Assembly (NCBI GenBank): GCA_038093515.1 | Contig: JBBPSI010000042.1 | Coordinates: 96,645-160,644 of the forward strand | DNA length: 64,000 bases | Reading direction: 5' to 3' | Source of the DNA: Butyriboletus loyo | Taxonomy: Eukaryota > Basidiomycota > Agaricomycetes > Boletales > Boletaceae | Part shown: in pieces, positions 12,601-24,715 of the stretch | Numbering within the stretch: position 1 is the first letter of the stretch | Layout: each line of letters starts with the position of its first letter | Program-made: the position numbers and the translations under genes | Notes under the pieces: model-generated | The model's database searches: none | What the model was told of the DNA's origin: nothing | Seen by the model: only the letters and a program-made list of their open reading frames with translations

Positions 12601-13149
12601 TGCAGGTTTCTATGTTCTGTCAATGATCAGGACGTTTCCACTGAGTTGGTGACACGCCTGAAACACTTGTGTCCTTCTGGCGCGACCTCTTCCATTCCGA
12701 ACTTCAAGCTTCAAGTTCTGCGTTCCCCGACAAAAGCTGCAGAACACAGCGCGTTCAAGCTAGTTCCAAGCTTTGCTGTGTATCAGACTAAAATCATCAA
12801 GTCTTCCAAAGGCGGACGTTCGTTGGCGTGCTTGCTGTGGGGCACACTCGAGTCGAAGCTTTGTTCATAGGGATTGGCGTTTCATTGACACTTCGCACCA
12901 CAGACAGGACTGCTTACCAGTGATGCCGATGTCTCAAAGGTCATGGAATATTAACCACTGACATTTGCGCACACGATTTATTTCTGAATATTTATTGTGG
13001 GATCAGGCTTCTAAGCTCGAGTTTAGCCCCATCACTGCAATCAGCTGACTGGAAAGTGCACCACTGCCACTGCGACCTTTAGCACCACGACCTCTACAGC
13101 AACAGATACCTTTCTGGCCACAGACTACTGCATACTCAGCGACCACTTT
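12601..13149. other. Upstream of NACHT-ankyrin gene
   Basis: No ATG-started frame with recognisable protein. The frame of the next gene stays open upstream to about 12965 without an ATG, so a 5' exon may lie here. Confidence 0.35.
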
Positions 13150-16100
13150 ATGGACTCGGCGCAGAAGACGCTGATTGACATTGCGTCTGTCGCACAACGA
13201 GTCGGCAACGCACTCGATCGACATGTCGGTCACAAAACTGCCGAAAGCTTGCGATTGGCCAAGATAGTCGTCGGTTCTCGCGCTGTCCTGGAAGCGCTCA
13301 TTCAGAAGTTCCTTCTCAATGACGGTAATGCCGACGATCGACTTATGGACTGGTTGAAGGGCGAAGAACCCGAGGCGTGTTTGCACACGCTGAACCAGAT
13401 GGAGGAAATACTCCACAGGAAGGTTGCATACGGAGTGAAGATACTTTTCAAGGCGTCGCAGTCTACACAGACGCCGGATAAGACTGGCGATGCAATCAGA
13501 CTGTTCCAAATGCGCAGAAGTTACTTCCATTTATTGCTCACGGCGGGTATCTGGTGAGTGTCTCGACAGGTGTACAGAGAATGTGTGATTCATCATTCTA
13601 CCAGGAACCGTGAGAGTGGCGCTCAATCACCACCACCATCGACCGTTCAGTCGGATGTGTGGCACATCAACCAGACACTCGATGGACGAGGTCTTGCAAC
13701 ATCTACGCGGCCCAAGAATGGCGATACTTCCTATGTCACACAAGTGAGAAAGATGAGCATGGTGGAGAGGAAACAGGGAGTAAATCGTATGTAACGGCAG
13801 CTGCCCTTATGCGCCGGAGTTTTGACAATTGCACAAACCTGCAGTGGAGAAATTGAACGATATCCTGGGATGGCTCGATGCATGGAACTCTAGGGGGACG
13901 CATGAACGTACAATCGATCTGCGGCAGCCCGATACATGTACATGGTTGCCTAACACGAGCGCGTATAAAAAGTGGAGGAGTGCGGAGAAACCGTTTTTGT
14001 GGTTGCATGGGAAACGTGAGGTGTTCGAGGCTTTTCTGTGTTTCTGTCGCTAAGGTGAATATGTTCACAGCCGGAGCGGGGAAATCTGTCCTGGCGTACG
14101 TGTGTATTTCATGCGTCGTGGCGATGCTGACCTCGGTTACAGCGCTTCCGTGATCGATGGCATTAAGAAAACACTACAGGATGGCGAGGTTTTGACGTAC
14201 TTCTATTGCGATTTTCGAGAGGAACGGTCCAGAAGCGCGGCAGAAGTGTTGCGTTCCCTGCTCTCCCAGATACTTCAGCAATTCCGTCGCCACACTGTCG
14301 ATCCCGGAGACTTGATCGACGAGTTGGTTGAAGAGAAGGACGGAGGTGGTTCGACCATCAGTAACGTTACACTTCTTGCGCGCCACGTTTCTCGTGCAGC
14401 GAAGCAGTTCCACGAACCACCATTCCTTGTCATCGATGCTTTGGACGAGTGCAAGAATGTCGAAGAGCTCCTTGATGCTCTCGTTGCATTACAGAAGGAT
14501 GGTATTCGGTTATTAGCCATCAGCCGGCCACTACAGATCATCAAGGACAGCTTCTTGGGTCTTCCTTTTATTGACTTGGAAGCAGTTGGTTTTCTGGTAT
14601 CGGCGGATATTAGGCTACATATCACGAGAGTGCTGGACTCTCATCGACGACTAAGGATCCTAGATGCAAGCTTCAAGGATGAGATCTACTCTACATTGTG
14701 CAAGAAAGCCGGGGGAATGTGAGTACCATTATACTACTCGATGGCTGTATAGATTTATAGATTCGGGGTCGTAGGTTCCGCTGGGTGCAATGTCAACTTA
14801 ATACCCTAAAGGAATGTGAGACCGTGGTAGAGTTCCGGAAAGCGCTGAACGATCTTCCTGGCGATCTCGACGCGACGTACGGGCGCATTCTCCTTGAGAT
14901 GGAGATGGACAGAACTAAGGGACGAGGCAACGTTGCCCGGCGTGCATTGGATTGGCTCGTGGTCGCCTTGCAGCCTCTGCAATTGACCCAAATCATGGAG
15001 GGCCTCTCAATCGACCTTAAGCAGCGAATCCTGGATCATGATTCTGTTCCGGTTAACGGAGCCATTTTACTGGATGCGTTAGGCAGTTTGGTGACATATG
15101 ATGAAGTGACAGACATTGTCATCCTGTCTCATTTCAGTGTCAAAGTATGGTTGACGTTATTATCGCCTTCTATTCTGTTGCTGATTTGTCGTCCGTACAG
15201 GAATATCTGACAGCAGAGTCAACCCGCATCAAGTATCCAGCATATCATGTCAACGAACAAGTTGCTCACACGCAGCTGGCTTTGCTTTGCCTTTATTACT
15301 TCGGTATCTCCTTCGGGCACCATCAGAAATCTGACGGATATGAAGAATCACACCGCGATGCATATAAACTACCAATACGTCGCGACGACCTGGATGCGAC
15401 TTCGCCCCGTCTTATAAAACGTCCAGGACCCTCCTTACAATTATTCGAATCTCACCCAATTCTTCAATATGTGTCATCTGTTGGTTTCTCTCACCTTGGA
15501 CACGTCAACCCGAAAAATAGGGTAATCTTGCGTGCTCTTGAAGATTTCCAATTGGATGCACACAAGCACCCCTGGGAGTGGAAACAACTTTGCGAGAGAG
15601 ATAATTTCTTACCGACTCTCGAACATGACCTGGTGCTGTACATCCTTATTGCCTTCGCTCCCGAGTCACTACTCCGTTCATTTATCGGCCGCACTCAATT
15701 GCAGCCAAAGGATGGGACGAACCCCCTCATATATGCGACGCACTTCGGCAAGATCGAACATGCAAGGACGTTGCTGTCAAGAGGTACCAACCCGAATCGT
15801 AGAGGGTTGGATGTCTGGCGTTCGGGCCAGGTCCTACCACTCGAGGTTGCCGTCTGGTACGGGAACAGTGCCATGGTTGATCTCTTTTTAGACAAAGGAA
15901 GTCATGTGCCTCATCGGTTATTTTTGGAATTGCTGGTCGAGAGGTTCATCATAACTTCTGCTCATATTGCCCGTAGGCTATTACAAACTGAAGAATTCGT
16001 GGAATGGGTGGCCGACATTCGGGATGAGGGTATCCTTCTACGCGTATCAAATTATAGGCAATATGACTTTATCAAGGACCAGCTTTCAGAACAAGATATC

Positions 16101-18422
16101 GATATAATTCAACGAAGACTCCTTCAGATCGGCTGTGACCCACCTGCCCAATTTGACAAGTCTTCCCTACTCTATGCTGTATCTGCAGGACATGTTTCCA
16201 CTGTCATACATATGCTTTCGCTGAACATACCATTCCCCCCCGACATCATTCTCTATGCATCGCGCAGCATGAAGGCAAACTCAACAATCATACGCCTCTT
16301 TCTTGATATGGGATGTGAAATAGATGTTACTTCACCCATAGGGGATACTCCACTTCATCTCGTCCTACAATCCCACCTCTCGGAAGGTGATTACCTTGAT
16401 AGTGTTCAAGTCCTCGTTGCTGCGGGTTGCAATCCATGCGTACACAATCTGACAGGCGAAACCCCCCTCCATCTTGCGGCTAGGCACGAATACGTCTCTG
16501 TTGTCGAGTACTTGCTTTCGTTACAGGTACCCTTACCACCCGATATTTTGCTTGGAGCATATCGGGCCGCGATAATCCGGTTACTGACACGCCAAGGAGC
16601 TGACGGGCGGGTTATTGAAGCCAATGGAGACACGCCACTCCATCTCGTTCTGCGCGGCTACTGCCCACCGGTTCGCTCGGATGAACTTCTGGAGTGTGCT
16701 GAAATTCTCATCGACGCCGGGTGTGATCCTTGTTTATTTAATGCATTCGGTGAAGCGGCTTTGGATGTCGCGGCGGGGAAAGGCTATCTTCCTGTCGTTC
16801 AGTATCTGCTTTCAAAAGGCGTTCCGGTACCTCCAAGTGTCCTCCTGAGCGCGGTTGACCGCTATTCCCCGATGGGAGCTTCAATAATCAAACTCCTTAT
16901 CGGCAAGGGGGCAAATATCCATGCCACTCACCCCAATGGTGACACATTACTCCATCTCGCTATGCGCACGGAGCCAGAAGCGGAATGCTTGAAGAGAATC
17001 AAAATTCTTGTCAATGCTGGTTGCGACCCCCGTGCGTGCAATTTCGCTGGCAGCACGCCGTTTCATATTGCAGCAGGCGAGCGATGCATCTTGGCCATGG
17101 AATATCTGCTTTCGCTTGGCATTTCAGTCCCCCCCGATGCAATGCTCACTCAATTTGAGTGGAAGCTTTTACCTCCTCCACCGAGGCACTACTCAGCGAC
17201 TCGCTTCCTCCTTGATAAAGGAGCAGACGCATGCGTCGTTGCGAAAGACGGGGATACATTGTTACATTCCGTACCGACAGATTTGCATGAGCATGACGCC
17301 TTGGAGTTTACTAAACTCTTTGTTGGTGCCGGGTGCAAGCCTTCTATACTTAATTCGGAACACGAAACACCCCTTCACATTGCCGCGCGGAACGGACATG
17401 TCTCAGTCATCGAATACTTCCTTTCACTCGGCGTATCTCTCCCTCCTGATATATTACTTGCCGCACTCAGTGGCATGAAGTCTTCCGGGAAAGCAAAGAT
17501 GGTTCAATACCTTATTGAAAAACGCACCAACCTCTCTGTCGTCACACCGGACGGGGATACACCACTACATCTGTCTATGGCCAACGGTAGATGTGATGAT
17601 GATCTGGAGAGTGTTAAAAAGCTCATTGATGCTGGTTGCGATGTTGGTGCTCGTAATGCAGCTGGGAAGACACCTCTACACGCTGCAGCAACGCATGGAT
17701 TCACCGCAGGCTTGGAATATCTCCTTTCGCAAGGTGTACCAATACCCCATGATATCTTGCTTACCTCGGCACCATCCACGATTCGTTTCCTCTTTGGAAA
17801 GGGTGTTGATGTACGCTGTGTTCCAGCTAACGTTGACATGCAACTACTCCACCGTGCGCTCGACTACGGAGGCGGAGAAGGTTGCTTGGAGTGCGCCAAA
17901 ATTCTCGTCGGTGCGGGGTGGAATCCTTTGCTGAGAAACTCGGCTGGCGAGACACCTATCCATGTCGCCGTGAGACATGGACAACTTTCCACTATCAAGT
18001 ATTTGCTTTCACACTGTGATAATGCACCACTTCCCTCCGATGCCCTCCTCGCCGTGCCAGGCAACATGCTCTGTTACAGACGCTTCACAGAGTACATGGC
18101 TACATCGGTGTTGTTCAATTTCTTGATTTGCGAAGGAGCCAGCGTGAACGTCACCGCGTCTAATGGTGACACCCCCTTGCATCTCGTCTTGCGATGCAAA
18201 GCCATTGTTGAAAGCTTTAATCAACTGGACTTGTGGAAAGTCACCGAGATTTTGCTTGGCTGTGGTGCTGATCCTTTCGCACGAAATGCGGATGGACAGA
18301 GACCCATTGACATTGCAGAAGCGAATGGACACTTTTTCAAGGAGAACTTTCTACGTTTGGTTCGGAAAGCTCAGGACCGCACTGGGTCGAGTTCTCAATC
18401 ATACTCTGTGTCTCCTACCTGA
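13150..18422 (+). CDS. NACHT-ankyrin NLR-like protein
   Basis: Fungal NLR-like STAND NTPase, a family linked to self/non-self recognition and response to other organisms. The first exon from the ATG at 13150 encodes a helical N-terminal domain (SVAQRVGNALDRHVGHKTAE). After further exons comes HGK, then a 25-nt exon at 14071-14095 that completes the P-loop GKPGAGKS. The Walker B-like LVIDALDECKN and ISRP sensor follow, then the post-NACHT helices (RWVQCQLNTLKECETV; LNDLPGDLDATYGRIL). The final long exon (about 15200-18422) carries roughly 20 ankyrin repeats and ends SSSQSYSVSPT. The total is about 1,600-1,700 residues. The repeats are arranged in a higher-order unit (see the repeat entry). The true start may lie in an exon upstream of 13150. 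Confidence 0.85.
16330..18320 (+). repeat. Higher-order ankyrin repeat units (about 90-110 residues)
   Basis: Inside the NACHT-ankyrin gene, about seven units recur in the same order. Each has GDTPLHLVL, then KILIDAGCDP, then GETPLHIAARHGHVSVVEYL, then a Pro-rich linker LSLGVPVPPDILL, then a RFLLDKGAD element. One unit therefore spans about three ankyrin repeats. Units differ in the variable linker length and at many surface positions. The arrangement implies growth by duplication of whole three-repeat blocks. Confidence 0.85.
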
Positions 18423-18944
18423 TTTTTACTAGTAGAGATTTTTACAGAAATGACGTCCCATGGTAGTTGAATGCGGCATGTGTAAACCCTAGGTCTGTTT
18501 CATACGAAATATCATTTGGTTCAAGCTCTTCACTTGTTACCCGCCTTTGGCCGGAAGACAACGAGTGAATCTCTGTCTGTTGGAGGCCAAAAATACGAAT
18601 GACGATACAATGGCTCGGTGTCGTCCCCTGTGACTTGGATCAAAATCGCCAATTGGGGGATAGGGAGCCGAAACCGGCAAGGGTGTCGCCAGCAAGCGGA
18701 GACGCTGCGGAGTACACGTTTTATGAGTCGGAGTGCGAATAGGCATCCCACATACATCACGAGATGGGTCACAAGGAGAGCAGTTCAACAAATATTGATA
18801 ATGCCATCCAATTCCATCGTTGCGGACATGTATAAAGCTTGAAGCTTGACCCGGAAAGGGCGACAAAGGACCAACTGAGTCCGACACGAGACTGCCACCA
18901 GCGACCTGGTTCCCTCGAGTCCACATACGATTACCACTGCCAGT
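18423..18944. other. Intergenic
   Basis: 3' flank of the NACHT-ankyrin gene and 5' flank of the oxygenase gene. No other coding signal. Confidence 0.4.
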
Positions 18945-20570
18945 ATGCCGAGTCTCACATTGCCTCCTGCCCCTCACTACCAAGCTGCACCGCCGACCAA
19001 AGCCGACTGTATGTACAATGTGCCAGGAATACTGAAACCCACCCTTCTCGCTTATCAAACAAGTTACTGACTTTGGATCCAGTGGACTATGTCGACCTTC
19101 CGATCATTGACCTAGCCAAGTTCGAGAGTACGGAGGACCGTGCTCTGTTGGCGACCCAAGTTCGAGATGCACTGCTGACCCACGGGTTCTTCTACGTCGT
19201 CAGTCACGGATACCACCAGTCGGAGGCAAGATCCTCGCTTTCTTGTTGCTCCAATATCTCACGCCGAAACAGACGGATAGGATATTTGATATCGCAGACA
19301 TACCCTTTGCGGGCGTCAGCGATGAAGAGAAGCAAGTGTATGTTGGTACTATGAAACAGACCGGATCGTACCAAGGATACAAACTTCGACGATACTGGGT
19401 AAGTCATTGGTCTTCGGCCCGCTTTCCGGAGGTCAGGCGACTCAGTTGAACATAGCACATCGACAACGGGGTTCACGATCAGATTGAGCATTACAACAGT
19501 GAGCATGATCCGTTCCTCTGGCATACGCTTCGAGTTTGCTTAGCAGTTTCCTAGTCAACCGCGATGTCACGAAACGGGGACATCCAGAGGCACTTCGCCC
19601 GTTCCTGCCTGAAATCAAGGACTTCACCAAATTCAATCACTTCAATGTTCTGCATCCGATTTTGCGGTGAGTCTGGCGTGTCATTGAGATGATTTGTACT
19701 TAGTAGGCTGGATCACAGATTAATCGCGCTGAGTCTCGAGCTACCCGAAGACGCCTTGGTCAACATTCACAACTACGACGCTATTGGCGAAACTTACGGT
19801 GTGTTAGATACTTAGTAGGGTGCGTCACAGTATGTCAGTTAACTCACTTTCTCCCCAGCGAGGTTTATGAAATAGTCGGTGTTTTTCGTCTTTTGTTGTG
19901 CTCGTGAGCTGAGCGATATCCCGCATTCTAGTTATCCACGCTCCGCTGAGGAAGAAGCCGAGACAAATAATGTCTGGCTTAAAGGGCACACCGGTAAGTC
20001 CGGAATTCTGTCGACGGTCGGGACTCGGGAAGCCACACGGCATTAACGCTTGAACATAGACTTTGGGAGTATAACCATCCTGTGGAGCCAGCCTGTGGCT
20101 GCGCTTCAAATTCTGTCCAAGGATGGTCGATGGCGCTGGGTGAAACACATCGACAACGCATTGGTAAGCGTCCGAGTCCACCTCCGTTAGTTGGGCAACC
20201 CTTCTGACGGTATGTTTTCACGCAGGTGGTGAATGCTGGTGATGCTTTGGATTTCCTCACAGGAGGATATTACAAGGGGACCATTCACCGAGTGGTGCAG
20301 CCGCCTCCCGACCAACAGCAGTACCCCCGTCTAGGGGTGTTCTATTTCGTCATGCCAGACGACGACACCAAGTTGATACCCATACGGGAGAGCCCTTTGC
20401 TACGAAGAGTTGGGATCAATCCACGGTGTGAAGATGACGTCGCGCCAACGGTAGAGCGATGGAGGAAAGGAAGGACCGCTGCGTATGGTCAGAGCGACCT
20501 GAAACAAGGACAAGAGAAGGGAGTGGAGGAAGAAGTCATCAATGGGGTCGTTGTCAAACATTGGAATTAA
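18945..20570 (+). CDS. 2-oxoglutarate/Fe(II)-dependent oxygenase (isopenicillin-N-synthase-like fold)
   Basis: Soluble non-heme iron oxygenase of the IPNS/gibberellin-oxidase group; the substrate is unknown. The start MPSLTLPPAPHYQAAPPTKA is at 18945. The first intron (GTATGT...CAG) joins to DYVDLPIIDLAKFES. The DIOX N-terminal block GFFYVVSHGY follows. The next intron appears to be GC-AG: HGYHQSE, then GCAAGA...ACAG, then TDRIFDIADIPF. Later exons give YWHIDNGVHDQIEHY, LELPEDALVNIH, then the metal motif HTDFGS and the distal His in KGTIHRVVQ. The 2OG-binding region reads YPRLGVFYF, as in this fungal subgroup, instead of R-x-S. It ends NGVVVKHWN, TAA. About eight exons, about 370 residues, full length. 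Confidence 0.88.
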
Positions 20571-21135
20571 TGACAGGGCACGAGAGTTTGCGAGCTGCAG
20601 AATTTACAGATGACCGGTACACGTACGTATGAAGTTTGATTGTTCGAGAGTAGAACGTTTTATGCAATGTTCGCCGAGGAGGGTGTCCAAGGCAAAGTAA
20701 AGTACTTACTATCAGAACTCCTCTACATGTTGTTTACGGTATGTATGCCGTGAATTTTCTGAGGGACCAGTTGATCGAATTCAATTCATCGATGCCCGCA
20801 AGTCCTGTCCGAGTATGATGCAACAAAAGGGACTTTAATAATTTGCGAGGTCAAGGCAAGTGTTTTCTTGACACCTAGAAGGCCACAAATATGTTTATGC
20901 CATATCCATCTTGATATGAGACCAATCAAAGTATCCTCATTAAATATTGAAATTAAAGTCAGCGCACCAGAGTTCCAGATCTACAAGTAAGCAGTACATA
21001 CATGTATGTATAAAGACAGACTGTGCGTACATATATGTAAGATATGCACCTGTGCAAGGAAAACAACGAGTGGAACGCGTAGCGTCCGTGTTGGATGAAA
21101 TCAAAGAGAACACGATGAAACCGGAACATTGAAAA
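20571..21135. other. Convergent intergenic region
   Basis: Shared 3' flank of the plus-strand oxygenase and the minus-strand Tag1-like gene. AT-rich, with tatgta-type repeats around 20990-21040. No gene seen. Confidence 0.4.
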
Positions 21136-23080
21136 TCAAGCCTTCTTGCCTATGTGTACCTTTCCTCGTAGTGGCAGGTCCTTCAATTCGAACCCGACTT
21201 CTTCTCCGTTCCCGTCGTGGAAAGGTAGACCAATGATGTCAACCCCTACGTCGACCGCGCCCTCCAGACCTGCTGTCGCGCCATCTGAGCCAAAGAGTAT
21301 CTAGAAAAAAACGTAGATGAGCGCACGAACGAATCGGAGCACTAACTAGTAACATACCTTGCTCACAAAACTGCTGAACTCTTTTTCCCTTCCCGGTAGG
21401 ACCTGAATAGGTACATCCACAATCGAGGCCGAGACTAAGAAAATAGATCCCTCTTTGTCCGTGCCATTATAAACGCTCGTCGCGTTTAGCCAGTCGTCGG
21501 GTCGTATATGACCGAACGCACGAGGAGGGAGAGGCTGCGGGAGATGACTCGGAATATTCCCCCAAACGTCTAGATAGGGAAGCGAATCGTCTACGTCTCC
21601 ATCAAATACCAGGATATCAGGCATGATTCGCTTGACGCCCATCTGGAAATTAAGGCCTTTCGGGAGAACGACTAAACCAAACACTTCTCCACTCGCTAAT
21701 AACTCAGATCCATATGGTTTGACTTTCATATTGCGAATCGTTACATTGCGCAAAACGTCGGGCTTTGTGGCTGGCGAGGGAAATTCGGTGTTGAGGACGA
21801 GAGACGGAAGCAAAGGAGAACTGATGGATATTGGATTGCGTTGGAGAGACAGGTAACGAGAGGCGAATGACGACAATGCTTCGATAGCGGTAGATGGCAG
21901 CGGAAGGACCTTGCCCAAGATAAAGAAGGTCACATTAGGATGTGTAAGCGAGAATGGTTGTGTTTCAGCAAAAGCAATCGGGATCAAGGTATCTGGATTT
22001 CCAGTTGGGAGTGACACGACAAAGGGTAACGCAGGGACAGTCATTTCAATGCCAGGTGGTACGGGGTCGATCATCGAAGCACGAGCGTTCAATTGTATTT
22101 CCTTCTCCGTGGACGAGATATCGAATGATTCGAGCGAAAGAAGTTGAGAGAATGATGGCAAGGGGTTGTCCTCGCCTGGTTCTGGCAAACCTGGTATCGG
22201 AGGAACTGGAAAACGTTGTGCTTAGATTGAAAACAAATGGAACACAGAAGCACCTACCAGGCAGCGATAGTCGGGTTTTAACATTATGAAAATCTGCGGT
22301 GAGCATACTCCGCCAACCTTTGCCATCGGGACCGCCACCCCACAGCGCAACTTTGGGAACAGAGGCCCGGAGTGATGCATCCCCACGGCGCCATGAATCT
22401 TCCATGAATTGAATAAAATCCGAGGAATTATCCGTAGGCCGTACGAAGATGATTACGGATACTGGTGTCAGCCATGACGGATCATGGGGTGGATTACTGG
22501 TGATGGGCAATTGCATTGGCTGCGCCGAGACAGTCGCGAGCAAAGCTCGGTCTGAAGATACATAGACCGTGGCGACGTCGGCTGTCACGGTCCCGAGGAT
22601 GCTAATGCCTAGACGTCCAAAAGACTTCCACAAGGTTTCCAGCGTTCCTTCGTCGTCGACGGTGTTTACGCCAATGATTGACCCGGCGTCAACACCTACC
22701 CTGGCATCTAGCCTAATCCAGAGCCCTCCGTCTGTGGCATTTATAACATCTACTTTTTCTGGGCCTTGAAAGACTAGACCATTTGCGAGTACGTCATCTG
22801 GTGAGAGATAAGAAAACCGTGTTGCGTAGGAGTATGCTAGGAGTCCCAGGGCTAGAAAGATGCTCAAGCAGAGGGAGAGTGTGAGAATGAAGACAAATAT
22901 CAATCGCTTCCAGAGTCGGCGACGCGTTACGGAGCTGTTCACGAGGTCGAGGTCGTCTTCGCCTCCGCTAACTTGGCTGGACCCAGCCTCGAGAAGTGGC
23001 GTGGTCTCCGTAGCTTGGCGCGGCTCAGCCTTGCCCTTCCCCTTCGTATAACACTGAGGATCCTCGAGTACCGCCGCCAT
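21136..23080 (-). CDS. Tag1-like vacuolar single-pass membrane protein
   Basis: The layout matches the fungal family that includes yeast vacuolar Tag1, often labelled 'pre-rRNA processing protein': a short acidic cytosolic tail, one membrane segment and a long lumenal part made of beta-rich domains. Yeast Tag1 acts in ending autophagy. Here the start MAAVLEDPQCYTKGKGKAEP is at 23080 and carries the vacuolar-type ETTPLLEAG acidic dileucine sequence. The segment IFVFILTLSLCLSIFLALGL follows RRRLWKRL. Lumenal blocks include LANGLVFQGPEKVDVINAT and, after a splice near 22210, LPEPGEDNPLPSFSQLLSLE. The last exon ends LPLRGKVHIGKKA, TGA at 21138-21136. The product is about 610 residues in three exons. 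The family call rests on topology and remembered similarity, so it is moderate. Confidence 0.6.
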
Positions 23081-23290
23081 GAAAGTCGTAGTGAAAAGAG
23101 AGACTGTTACCGAAAGCCAAGCCTCGGGTGGGAGAGCTGTGAGGTGGAACGTGGGTCACGCACCAATTTCGGATTCGTCCCCTAGCAGTGACACGTGCCG
23201 CCACTGGTCGGACCAACCTGAGTATCATATGTACAACTTGGAACTGGTCTGACTCGCAACTTCAAGATGTACAGATAGAGCCCCGCTAGA

Positions 23291-24483
23291 TTATCCAGTC
23301 GATTCTTTTGCGCAACGAAGACAGCGGCAAGTGAAGAACCAACTCTCTTCCAGTTCCCGCCTCCTTTGATCCACCGGCGAATCCGTATCAATGTAACTGA
23401 TGCACAATTCCTCCCCAGCCTGAATTCTCCGAGTAACTTCGAAATAAAGTGTTCTTCCCTCTCGTCTCTTCCGAACGTTTGGCGTGCAACCTATAATCAT
23501 CATTGTCATTTCTCTCCAGACTACGTAGCAACAGACCCACTGTGATTGAAATAACTTGCGCTGACCCATATTCCCCATCCGATCATTTCGTCTCTCCGGT
23601 CGTCATCCCATATTCCAAAAGCATTCCCAGTGTCCCGAACAAGCACATCGCGAACGGTAGATATGTATTTCCGGAGATATTTTGGGAGTGCATGCGAAAG
23701 GAAGACGTAGATGCGCAGGTAAGCAGTGAGCATATGCGGCCGTGTCTGGATATTTCGAAGCTCGTTCGTCTGGAGATTGAGTAACTGCGGCCAGGACACG
23801 GATCGATTTCGCGTCGTTCGCAATGTCTGATCGGATTGGGCAGGGCGCTCATCGCAGTATCGGCGCACGACAGCCGCCACGAGCGAACGTGCGATCTCGA
23901 GTTCCATATCTTCTAGATGGAGAGTCGAGTAATACATAGCAAGGTGGGCCTTGGAAGTAACGAGCGTCTCTACGCTTTCCCAGGCCGCATCGATAAATCC
24001 TGGGGTGATCGTCGTATCTCCAGGCCCGAAGGAGGGAAGCGTGGCCTTGACCTTGACTTCCTCCTCCGGTGATCTGAATCGTTTCCGAGTCACCACTTGA
24101 CCCTTGGTCAAGAGAGCATCCACCTCCATCAATAAGACGGATGCCTCGTCACGTTCCCAGCTATTTTTGCAGACATCACTACAGAACCAAGCAGTGGCCG
24201 CATCCGCTCGACTCCACTTGATGCGCCAGGTACGAGAATATCCAACGGTAGATGGCGCATGATCGCCCGCAGAATATGCGAAACAGTGGGCACAGACTTC
24301 CTTTCGGTAATCCTTGTAGATAACGTAGGCGAATGGTGCTTCATCCGAATGTATCCGCGTCCAGGGTTCGATATCGGAGGTCGCGAACAAGGAACGCCCT
24401 CCATAAGTCGTAGTTTGGAGCTCGAAGTACGAGGGTCCATCAGATACCGAGGGTTCTGGACTGTTATCTGAGGAAGAAGACAT
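23291..24483 (-). CDS. SET-domain protein with MYND-like zinc finger (SMYD/Set5 type)
   Basis: Probable lysine methyltransferase. The start MSSSSDNSPEPSVSDG is at 24483; the frame is open further upstream but lacks family features there. The SET domain begins GGRSLFATSDIEPWTRIHSD. It is split, as in SMYD proteins, by a zinc-binding insert (EVCAHCF ... AWFCSDVCKNSW). A long helical insert follows. The second SET half has GIWVSASYFNHS, then a short intron, then CTPNVRKRREG. It closes with GEELCISYID and the post-SET cysteines FFTCRCLRCAKES. The NHS and GEELCISYI motifs (cofactor and catalytic core) are intact. Two exons, about 385 residues. The substrate cannot be told from sequence. Confidence 0.85.
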
Positions 24484-24715
24484 GTTAGCGCGATGTCCAA
24501 CTCCTCCGCACAACCTTCGCGATCGGCAACGTTGAAATGGACCGGCCCACCCCGGGCAGCTAGTAAGTTCAGGTCGTGGACCTGGTGAGTCGATCCCTTG
24601 ACCATATCCTGTATTGCAATGTATACATATAACGGCTAAAAAGTAATACAAATAATCAAACAAAGGCGACGAGATAGAAAAATCGATACAAGTACGATAT
24701 CCCCGAACACTGGGA

